64,000 nt of DNA. Origin: an uncultured Anaerolineae bacterium. Its GTDB lineage: Bacteria > Chloroflexota > Anaerolineae > Anaerolineales > Villigracilaceae. The notes beneath the pieces are model-generated. The model saw only the letters and a list, made by a program, of their open reading frames with translations, did no database searches and had not been told where the DNA came from. Position numbers and translations under genes: made by a program. The stretch spans positions 1-64,000 of the forward strand of contig CAINXK010000459.1 of assembly GCA_903854805.1 (NCBI GenBank), written 5' to 3'. This document shows, one piece after another, positions 26,280-34,640 of the stretch (position 1 is its first letter; every line of letters starts with the position of its first letter).

Positions 26280-29200
26280 TTAAATTAAATTTTGGTAGAG
26301 TTTTTCTGTTTCCCGGGAAGGGTTTATCCCCAATTCAATCCTTAATGTTTTTGAACAGGCTTTATATACACGTGCCACGGCAGAGGTATCCCCTAATTTA
26401 GCGTGGGCGCACATCATAAGCCGATAAGCCTCTTCCAGGATATTATTGCTCTCAAGGGCAGTCTGACAAACCTTGATCACCCGGTCTATCTGACCTACAT
26501 CCAAATATAACTCGGCAAGTAGAAGTAAATTTTTATGGTGTTGACTTTCAAACTGAGTACGTTCCCAATCCGCCCATTCTGTATCGATATCTGCAAGATG
26601 GGGCCCGGTAACAATATCCACAGCGGCTTGCAACAGCAAAGTACTTTTAGCGGCATTTTTTTCTAAACGAGCTTTTTCAACGAACTCCTTGTAGATCTCA
26701 AGACCATATTCGTAGTCAACAAAATGATTGAATCTGTAACGCTCACCTTCAAACAAGATTGTATTTTGCCCTACCGCATGTCGAAGGCGATAAAGGCTGG
26801 TTTTAAAACGCATCTTTAAACGTTCTGGAGAAAGATCCGGCCAAAAAATGGCAGCGATTTCATCCTTGGTCAGTGGTTTGGATCCCAGGAAAAAGAAGAA
26901 TAAATCCCTGGTTTCTCTGGTTTGCCAATCCGAGAGCATAATTTGTTTTCCATTCAGAAAGACCTGCGCCGAGCCAAAAGCCTGAATACTAATATGAGGA
27001 GGGGATATAAAAGCAGATTTAGATATCCGTCTCAGGTTCTTCAGAATTAGTGGAATCTTTTTTGCAAACTCATCTGCCTGGGTGAATAATGGCTGTAGGA
27101 TTGAAAAAGACGTTTGTGGCTGGTTTGATTTTTCGAACCAGCGCTGCACACCCATCGCGGCGACGTGCAGCGGGGTAGGTTCTTTCAGATTCTTGTAAGT
27201 AGACAATAATTCTGCCAGGTGCAACGAACCCGGATCGAGTTCTCCAGTTGCCAGCCGGGCAGCCACCAGCCATAACTTGCTGATACAAACCTCCAGAATC
27301 CGTCCATCCTGTTCATATAAACTGATCGCGTTTGCTAGCTCGTCCACTGCTGCATGAAACTTGTTACTAAAGAGCAGCAAACAACCGTATTCCATTCGGA
27401 AAAATGCTTCATCTGTCGATGATGAATTCTGCTGAATATACGCGAATATATCCTTTAGAAGCGCATCCGCTACTGCGATTCGGTCGCCAAGTCTTGCAAT
27501 CCGCGCCTTGGCGACCGATGCATAAAAAACCAGAAAAGAATCTCCCAACTGGGATGCAATAACCAGGGCCTGGTCAAAACACTCTTCTGCCCGCTCAAGC
27601 TCGTGTAGATCAGTGAGCAGATCACCCAGGCTACTCAGAGCCAGCGCTTGCGCACGCACATAGCCACTTCGTTGAGCATAATTGATGGCATCTTCAAACA
27701 CTTGAAAAGCTTTTTCATATTCTCCGCGGTAATGGTGCAAAACAGCCAGATTATTCATCAGGGTAGCTTGCCAGCCAATGTTACCGGTTGCTTCCCAAGC
27801 TTTTAGGGCACTACGATAGTATTTGATGGCGGCTTCGCTATTACCTAATGTGTAGTTTACGGCCCCCAACTCCATTTCCAAGATTGGTATGTGGATTTCA
27901 TCATTGAGTGATGCGAGCAGTTGCAGCGAATTCTCAAACAGAGGCAGCGCATCAAAAGTTTTTCCCATGCGAAACAAAACCAATCCTTTGACGCGCAAGG
28001 CTGCCGCGTACATTATTTGAAGGTCAGCCTTTGAACTACCCAAGGTAAGCGTGATGACTTCATCTGCATCGTTGAGCGCGAGAGACAAGTCGCCCAATTC
28101 GCGGTAAGCAGCTGCGCGGCGGACTAATGTCCCCGCTAGATTTTGGAAATCCTGGCGGGCGCGGAATTCAGTTTCTGCCTGGCTTAAAAGTGATATACCC
28201 AACTGCACATCGCCCTGGGTGTAAGCAACAGCTCCTTGAAGTGAAAGCAACCTGGGATTTTGTTGTAAAACAGAAATCGGTAAGCGCTCCAACCAATTCC
28301 CTAATGTCACAATACGACCATTCAGTATAAAGTCAGTTCCTGTTTCTTCAATCAGCGCGATCAAGGCTGACTGTTCGCCAATATTTTCGTAGATATGGTG
28401 AGCCTTTTCCAAATCCTTACGCTCGAAATAATACGAAGCCAGCTTTAGCATCACATCCCGGATGATTTGCGGCTTTTCTTCCTGCAATTTTGTCTGAAGA
28501 TACTCCTGAAATAAATGATGATAACGGAAATACATCCCGTCAATACCAACAGGAATCGCAAAAAGATTATTTTTCTGAACAGTATCGAAAAGACTGCTCC
28601 AGTCCAGGTGCCGGTCGGGAATCAACGGATCCAAAACAGCGATACATTGACTGATGTTGACATCATCGAACAAAGATGTCAACAAAAGGAATTCACGCAT
28701 ATTTTGGTTTTGCCTTTCCAACACCTCTCGCGTGAAATAATCGTATAGCTCGATACCGGTTTTGGCAGCTGGAGATTTTTGCGTGATACTTCCTTCTACG
28801 AAAGAAAGGCCGGTAAGCGCTATGGAAGTAATCCAACCATCTGTTTTTCTCGCGATTTCTTCGGCTTCATCCACGGAGAGAAATTGTGCAGAATTCTGAG
28901 CGAATAGAGTCCGGATCTCTTCTGACGAAAATGTAAGATCCTCCAGGCTCATACCACCGACCTGATCCCTGGCAACCAATAAATGCAGATCTGATAAATA
29001 GGGCAGTAGCCGTGACGCCAGGATCAAGTGGCAGTGTTCCCCGACCAGTTGAGTAAACCGATTGATAAATAAACGGACTTCGGGTACGGAATCGATAAAC
29101 TGATAATCATCGAGAACGATAGCAAAATGTTCGTGAATGGTTCCGTAAATTTCATTTGTCAGCGCAACTACCAATCTTTCATTTTCTTTCTCGATGGAAA

Positions 29201-29525
29201 TCACATTCATCAACATGCTGATCGATTCGGCGCCAAAAGCCGGGAATCTTTCCTGGACGCAAGCTATAAAGTAGGAAAGAAAACGTTGAGGCTCTTGATC
29301 CAAAATATCCAACGAAAGCCAGCAAATGGGAATTTCACTCTTATCAACCATGTCGATTAATAGGGATGTCTTGCCATATCCCGCCGGCGCGGATATTAAT
29401 ATCAATTTTTTGTTTAGTAGGGAATGAATATTTTCAATTAAACGATGACGCGTGACAATTTCCGCCCTTCGTCGGGGTGCTATAATTTTTGTCTTACTTA
29501 TTGGAAAAACCGTTTCAATCCGCAT
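26280..29525 (-). CDS. STAND ATPase / TPR / BTAD-type transcriptional regulator
   Basis: This is a 1081-residue MalT/AfsR-like regulator. Residues about 40-340 form a STAND NTPase with Walker A SAPAGYGKTS (Lys52) and a later ILDDYQF Walker B region. Residues about 370-800 are TPR repeats. The C-terminus carries a winged-helix DNA-binding domain (about 850-940, with WPDLSPERLKMRFKTSLYRL) and a bacterial transcriptional activation domain (about 950-1075). In SARP-type proteins the DNA-binding and BTAD parts are N-terminal; here they are at the end, with no LuxR helix-turn-helix. STAND proteins act as ligand-triggered ATP switches. It is the first gene of a co-directional series ending with the HD-GYP gene and is 82 bases from the small peptide gene, so it may control or be co-transcribed with it. 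Confidence 0.88.
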   Translation of the reverse strand: MRIETVFPISKTKIIAPRRRAEIVTRHRLIENIHSLLNKKLILISAPAGYGKTSLLIDMVDKSEIPICWLSLDILDQEPQRFLSYFIACVQERFPAFGAESISMLMNVISIEKENERLVVALTNEIYGTIHEHFAIVLDDYQFIDSVPEVRLFINRFTQLVGEHCHLILASRLLPYLSDLHLLVARDQVGGMSLEDLTFSSEEIRTLFAQNSAQFLSVDEAEEIARKTDGWITSIALTGLSFVEGSITQKSPAAKTGIELYDYFTREVLERQNQNMREFLLLTSLFDDVNISQCIAVLDPLIPDRHLDWSSLFDTVQKNNLFAIPVGIDGMYFRYHHLFQEYLQTKLQEEKPQIIRDVMLKLASYYFERKDLEKAHHIYENIGEQSALIALIEETGTDFILNGRIVTLGNWLERLPISVLQQNPRLLSLQGAVAYTQGDVQLGISLLSQAETEFRARQDFQNLAGTLVRRAAAYRELGDLSLALNDADEVITLTLGSSKADLQIMYAAALRVKGLVLFRMGKTFDALPLFENSLQLLASLNDEIHIPILEMELGAVNYTLGNSEAAIKYYRSALKAWEATGNIGWQATLMNNLAVLHHYRGEYEKAFQVFEDAINYAQRSGYVRAQALALSSLGDLLTDLHELERAEECFDQALVIASQLGDSFLVFYASVAKARIARLGDRIAVADALLKDIFAYIQQNSSSTDEAFFRMEYGCLLLFSNKFHAAVDELANAISLYEQDGRILEVCISKLWLVAARLATGELDPGSLHLAELLSTYKNLKEPTPLHVAAMGVQRWFEKSNQPQTSFSILQPLFTQADEFAKKIPLILKNLRRISKSAFISPPHISIQAFGSAQVFLNGKQIMLSDWQTRETRDLFFFFLGSKPLTKDEIAAIFWPDLSPERLKMRFKTSLYRLRHAVGQNTILFEGERYRFNHFVDYEYGLEIYKEFVEKARLEKNAAKSTLLLQAAVDIVTGPHLADIDTEWADWERTQFESQHHKNLLLLAELYLDVGQIDRVIKVCQTALESNNILEEAYRLMMCAHAKLGDTSAVARVYKACSKTLRIELGINPSRETEKLYQNLI

Positions 29526-29980
29526 TTACCATTAATAAGTAGTAATAATTTTATTTCTATTTGTGAATCAGACCGATAAAAGAGTTGGTTTGGTGCTTAC
29601 AGTATAAATAGCCATCTGCGTCTGAAGATTTATCTACAACCCACAATAAACAGACTTTTACATTCATTGGATTGGTTCAAATAACGCAAAAAACAGGATG
29701 ATGCGGCGCAGTAAACAATACAGAAACTAAATTTAGCGCCCGGATTAGTGGCAGTGCTAAGCCTTTGCTGTCAATTAAAAAACTGGAGATTTAGAAATCA
29801 GGACCGATAAAAACATGAATATATACATTAAAGCAAATTCCGAAAGTAAATTAGATAAACCCGAATACTCAAGCCAACTTTAATGAAATTGTACACCAGG
29901 AAGGTTGTCTGATCGATCATCCAATACGGCAATAATAACCTAATTTTCTAATCTACGATACCAGCGAAATGTGGTTGATT
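29526..29980. other. AT-rich intergenic region upstream of the STAND regulator
   Basis: No intact gene is visible. A near-identical sequence, AATCAG(G)ACCGATAAAA, occurs at 29566-29581 and again at 29796-29812. A short plus-strand frame (MNIYIKANSESKLDKPE) stops after 22 codons. The reverse-strand part adjoining 29980 may be the decayed tail of the neighbouring fragment. Confidence 0.35.
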
Positions 29981-30134
29981 TCACGCCTGCCAGGAATATT
30001 CCGCAACAACCGACTTGAGTTTTATCAATATTCTTTCAGGAGTACGTTTGTAATAGAAATACTTGAGACGACGGTTTATATCGGGTATTCGCAATTTATA
30101 GTGTTGCCAGCTGGCGTCAATTCTATTTTCCTGA

Positions 30135-30608
30135 TCAACCAGTGCGCATTCCCTGAAGAGCCTGGTTCTGCGCGTGAATATTTTCAGCACGTGTCTGATC
30201 TGGGATTTCACAGCCTGCCGCTTCTGCCAGAGCGCCTTCCACCCAACCCACGACTGGGGTTTCCGCCCCTACTTGATCATGCAAAGTACGGACTGCTTCC
30301 AGGCGATCGGTCATACGAAGGCCGAAGTTTTGCGCTGGAAAGTTAATTGAATATAAATCGTCTGGTTCGATCATAAGTGGTTTTTTATTGAGCGGCAAGT
30401 TATCGACAGGTAATTCCACAACCAGCCCGGCATCAGCGGCTTTGCGGTATGGGTCCGAGATTGTCTGGACGATATCAAGGTTGAAGGTATGCAAAATCGC
30501 CAGGTTAGCTTCGTACAGTACGCGGTAATCCAGATAATATTTTGAGAGAGGCGCATTGATATAGTGTGCTGCCCGCATCATGAAAGGGGCGATCAACGAG
30601 TTGAGCAT
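30135..30608 (-). pseudogene. Uroporphyrinogen-decarboxylase-like (URO-D fold) fragment
   Basis: The 157-codon frame reads like the N-terminal half of URO-D-fold methyltransferases and decarboxylases: PFMMRAAHYINAPLSKYYLD, then FNLDIVQTISDPYRKAADAG and the conserved VGWVEGALAEAA. Full-length members are roughly 340-400 residues. Here the first 20 or so residues are atypical or missing, and the C-terminal half after the glutamate-containing loop is gone; downstream sequence (to 29981) is open in another frame but not recognisable. It is therefore judged a truncated remnant, with no catalytic product expected. Confidence 0.75.
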
Positions 30609-30834
30609 TCAAAGTACTTTGAAGACGTGGAGTGAGTTCATTATTTGCGCGGCTCTCTAAATACGGGCATAAACTTGTCGGGCAATGATTACGTAAACCA
30701 AACCATGCCTGTAGATTTTTAACATTACAAGCTCGAGACACAGCACCGAAAGTAGTAACACCAGAACATTCGGAAGGTTTTTGACTTGATGGTGATTAAA
30801 ACCAGGGCGGTCATCACCAGGAGGTAAATTAATA

Positions 30835-31431
30835 TTACTCTTGCAACAATTTAAAAGCCAGCCGACGCCCACGTCCCTGGTTGAGCATCAGGGTGAACCA
30901 GAGGCGGGTCAGGTTGTCCACCAGCTCAACCGCCTCCATATCTCCGAGATATATCGGGTGTAAACCGATATCAGTAATAAGTTGGTCAGAAACAGCGCGT
31001 GACATGGCATCTCCACAATAAAACAGGTCTATGGTCACACTGCCAAGCTTCGGGTTGGCGAAGTTCTCCCACCCCAACGTGCTGAAGGCCCGAACAAGAT
31101 GCGCATCCTGATTTTTATCTCTCAGCGCTGCCAGGTTATTTATTTCTGAGCTGCGAATATTATTGGTCGCATCGATCACAATTTTTCCATTCAAGGCTGA
31201 ACTGGTGGCATAGGCAAAATCTCCAACCGCCGTACCAGGTATGGAAAGCAGCACCACTTCCGTAGCCGCAATGGCTTCGCCCACAGTACAAACCTTTCCG
31301 GATAAATGCAATTCGTTAAATTTCGTGTCGCCCGGGCTGCGGACTCCAAACCAAATATGATGCCCAGCCTGTGCCCATTTTTTGCCAAGAGTACTGCCAA
31401 CATTCCCAGCACCGATAATTGAGATTTTCAT
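30835..31431 (-). CDS. NAD(P)-binding Rossmann-fold oxidoreductase, F420-dependent-reductase-like
   Basis: This 198-residue protein starts with a dinucleotide-binding loop, IIGAGNVGSTLGKKWAQAGH (Gly7, Gly9, Gly12), and continues with the F420:NADP oxidoreductase family layout: VVLLSIPG, VIDATNN and FSTLGWENFANP. Related proteins transfer hydride between NADPH and F420 or another cofactor. The binding residues for F420 cannot be confirmed by eye. It is intact although its neighbours on both sides are decayed. An AGAGAG ribosome-binding site precedes the ATG. Confidence 0.8.
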   Translation of the reverse strand: MKISIIGAGNVGSTLGKKWAQAGHHIWFGVRSPGDTKFNELHLSGKVCTVGEAIAATEVVLLSIPGTAVGDFAYATSSALNGKIVIDATNNIRSSEINNLAALRDKNQDAHLVRAFSTLGWENFANPKLGSVTIDLFYCGDAMSRAVSDQLITDIGLHPIYLGDMEAVELVDNLTRLWFTLMLNQGRGRRLAFKLLQE

Positions 31432-31515
31432 ATTTGCTCTCTTTCTTTTTCAGATGTATAGAGTGCCACCATTCTTGACATACTAATGGTGATAAATAAC
31501 ACACCAGTTATCATG

Positions 31516-32113
31516 TCAAGATTCGCCAGCGAACGTGCCCACCACGAGATAGGCAAGGATATCGCCATAACCGCTGGATGTCAAAGTGGTATAGCTGAAA
31601 TAGACGAATTGCTGCCACGGAACCACACCATCTGGAAAGCTTCCATCACGAAACGAGCCCGGTATCAGCGCATCGATAATGCCATACAGCGGCACAAAGA
31701 GCACGCCGAAGAAAATAGATAGAAATTGCCGCATAGAGTACATCGCGAGTGATGGTATTGACAGAGAGTAAAAAACGTCCCAAAACCCAGAACAGCATGC
31801 CCAGGTAAGGAACGAGAGCGATATTTGTTAGAAAAACCGCCCAGGAGGTGGTTGGGTTCAATGCGTAAGTTATGCTTGCAGCGAAGTAGACAAAGTTTGT
31901 ACATCCCAGAAAAAGCATGTGACGGATCGAGTCGCGCCCAACAATCACACCTGCCAGTATCATGGAAACACACAAGATTTCGAAGAGGACCAGGACTGTT
32001 ATGCCATAGGCGGTGATCGGATAGCCAAATTCTACTAAGACAATCAAACCCAGGAGATAAATGGTTTTACCTTTTACTACGTTTTGGATCTTGCTATTAT
32101 TTTTTAAAGACAT
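31516..32113 (-). pseudogene. Frameshifted and truncated two-pore-loop potassium channel gene
   Basis: The reading frame starting at 32113 encodes several membrane helices (LLGLIVLVEFGYPITAYG, then GMLFWVLGRFLLSVNTITRD). Around 31690-31735 the similarity moves to another frame, which continues LIPGSF, the pore helix FVYFSYTTLTSSGYGDI with a K+-filter-like sequence, and then stops at AGES before the final transmembrane helix. The gene is therefore broken twice: a frameshift near a T-rich stretch and a missing last helix. An intact relative would be an ion-transport-2-type channel. Confidence 0.75.
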
Positions 32114-32633
32114 AAGATCAGCTTTTATAGGTGGGTTGAATGGCCCATCTTAATGATAGATGGCTTTTGCTCTTTTAATAATACACCATTGGCAAATAAG
32201 ATTTTCCACTTTGCACCATTATGTTTATTCACCAAAACATCAAACTCCAGATTGTCTTTTAACCATATATTCTGTGTTTAGCGGATAATTCCTACAGGTT
32301 CAATATTAACGGTTACCCTATTTAAAGCAGTTTCCCAATTGATCACAGCAACATAAAAGGGGAGTTTTTTGAACAGATATTACCAGCGCATCACCAATCA
32401 TCCAAAGAATGTTTGCATCAATTTCTCTTTTGTCAAACAAAGGTGTAGAATATTGATGTATCGTCTAATAAATATCCATTTTTTACTAGCGACGACATGC
32501 AGGTAATAACCATGCAATCGAAATTACCTTTATTTAGAACGGCTCAACCTTCGGAAAAGTGTGATCAAGTATCTCTTGGTACTAATTTTACCGGTTGTTA
32601 CCGTAAGTATTTTGTTGTCAAGACAGGGAAAAT
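32114..32633. other. AT-rich 520-base intergenic region
   Basis: It separates the broken channel gene (reverse) from the glycogen debranching gene (forward) and so should hold the promoter of the latter. No convincing -35/-10 pair or structured RNA was recognised. No gene-like frame was seen. Confidence 0.4.
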
Positions 32634-34619
32634 ATGAAATCAATTTATTTTGGGCGAGGTGTCTGTGGTGAACTATCTACCGCAGAATCGATGGAGTGGT
32701 TGGTTACAAACGGAATAGGGGGCTATGCATCGGGCACAGTTGCCAACCTGTTGACCCGCCGTTATCATGGTTTGCTCGTTGCTGCGCTTAAACCGCCACT
32801 TGGGCGCACCCTACTCGTCAGCAAACTTGATGATACGGTTGAATATGATGGTCGGGTGTATCCAATTTATTCCAATCGCTGGGCAAATATATTGGTGGAG
32901 CCACATGGTTACCGCCATATCGAACGGTTTCACCTGGAAGGTACCACACCAGTTTGGACCTTTTCGTTTGGCGGCGCACTTTTACAAAAAAGTATCTGGA
33001 TGCAGCCAGGCTCAAATACGACTTATGTTTATTATCGTTTAAGGCGCGCTACTTCTCCGTTGACCCTTATCGTTCGCGCGATGGCTAATTATAGGGACTT
33101 TTATGGCGAGACGCATGCCGGCGACTGGCAAATGCAAATTAGACGAATTCCACAAGGCCTTAGGGTGAGCGCCTTTGAAGATGCAGTACCTTACCTTGTA
33201 TTGAGTGATCGCGCGCAAGTAAACCAGGAGCATCACTGGTATAGGAATTTTTCACTTAACATGGAACCACATCGCGATTCCCCTGTCATGGAAGATCACC
33301 TGAACATCGGCGAGTTTCGGGTAACACTTTTACCAGACGAAACTGTAACATTTATCATAAGCGCCGAAACGTCTCCTAACCTGGACGGAGCCTCAGCCCT
33401 GAAAGAACGGCAGGCATATGAGGAAAAGCTGACAGCGCTGGCCCCAGACATGCCACCCCGACTCGTTCTTGCCGCAGACCAGTTTATCGTCAAACGCTCC
33501 GAACCCGATGGAACAGAAGGATGGTCCATTATCGCGGGCTATCATTGGCTTCGAGACTGGGGGCGTGATAGCTTGATCAGTTTGCCCGGTCTTTTGCTGG
33601 CAACTCATAGGTATGTCGAAGCCCGAAGCATATTGAAAATATTTTCACAGTTTGTCAGTCAGGGAATGCTGCCCAGTCATCTTCCGCAAGGAGATGGGCT
33701 ACCTGAATACAAAGCTGCAGATGTGACACTTTGGTATTTTGATGCGATTCGAGCGTATTATAAAGAAACCGGTGACAAGGATTTGCTGGCTGAGCTATTC
33801 CCGATTTTGGCAGAAATAATAGATTGGCACCAGAAAGGCACTCGTTTTCATATCCAAGTTGACCCATTGGATGGGCTGCTTTATGCAGGCGAGCCAGGCA
33901 TACCATTAACGTGGATGGATTCCAAAGCTGGTGATTGGGGTATCACGCCACGGACGGGAAAGCCTGTCGAAATCAATGCCCTCTGGTATAACGCATTGCT
34001 CAGTATGGTGGAATTCGCAACAGTTCTTGATCTGCCATTCGATCGTTTTCAGGCGCTGGCAAAGCGGGTATCTACAGGCTTTTCGCGTTTCTGGAATGAA
34101 GAGCTTGGTTATTGTTTTGATGTGCTTGATACCCCGACCGGTGACGATCCTGCCTTGCGGCCCACTCAATTATTGGCGATTTCCTTACCAGACAGCCCCC
34201 TAACTCGGGAACAACAAAAATCCATCGTTGATATCTGTTTTCGAAAGCTACTGACGCCATTGGGATTACGCAGTCTTTCGCAGGATGAACCGGGTTACAT
34301 TGGGAATTACAGCGGAGATGACCAGCAGAATGATAGCTCCTACCATCAAGGTACTGTTTGGGGTTGGTTGATTGGACCTTTTGTCAGCGCCCATTTGCGT
34401 GTATACCAGGACCCACAAGCAGCGCGTTTATTACTGGAGCCATTTCTTGATCACCTGTCTGTTCGCGGAATAGGCAGTATAAGCGAGATCTTTGATGGCG
34501 ATCCGCCCTTCACACCACGTGGGTGTATTGCACAGGCCTGGAGTGTGGCAGAGCTTTTGCGTGTTTGGCAAGAAATTGATCGAAAAGACAACACAAAAGC
34601 ATTGGAAGCTAACATCTAA
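32634..34619 (+). CDS. Glycogen debranching enzyme, amylo-alpha-1,6-glucosidase type
   Basis: This 661-residue protein has two parts. The N-terminal domain (about 1-270) reads WLVTNGIGGYASGTVANLLT followed by RRYHGLL, typical of the bacterial/archaeal GDE N-domain. The catalytic (alpha/alpha)6 barrel (about 290-650) contains WLRDWGRDSLISLPGLLLA and ALWYNALLSM, ending with RGIGSISEIFDGDPP. The family removes alpha-1,6-linked glucosyl residues from glycogen branch points in the cytoplasm. A GGGAAAA ribosome-binding site precedes the ATG. No other glycogen genes are adjacent. Confidence 0.92.
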   Translation: MKSIYFGRGVCGELSTAESMEWLVTNGIGGYASGTVANLLTRRYHGLLVAALKPPLGRTLLVSKLDDTVEYDGRVYPIYSNRWANILVEPHGYRHIERFHLEGTTPVWTFSFGGALLQKSIWMQPGSNTTYVYYRLRRATSPLTLIVRAMANYRDFYGETHAGDWQMQIRRIPQGLRVSAFEDAVPYLVLSDRAQVNQEHHWYRNFSLNMEPHRDSPVMEDHLNIGEFRVTLLPDETVTFIISAETSPNLDGASALKERQAYEEKLTALAPDMPPRLVLAADQFIVKRSEPDGTEGWSIIAGYHWLRDWGRDSLISLPGLLLATHRYVEARSILKIFSQFVSQGMLPSHLPQGDGLPEYKAADVTLWYFDAIRAYYKETGDKDLLAELFPILAEIIDWHQKGTRFHIQVDPLDGLLYAGEPGIPLTWMDSKAGDWGITPRTGKPVEINALWYNALLSMVEFATVLDLPFDRFQALAKRVSTGFSRFWNEELGYCFDVLDTPTGDDPALRPTQLLAISLPDSPLTREQQKSIVDICFRKLLTPLGLRSLSQDEPGYIGNYSGDDQQNDSSYHQGTVWGWLIGPFVSAHLRVYQDPQAARLLLEPFLDHLSVRGIGSISEIFDGDPPFTPRGCIAQAWSVAELLRVWQEIDRKDNTKALEANI

Positions 34620-34640
34620 AACTCATCACGAAGCGGTAAA

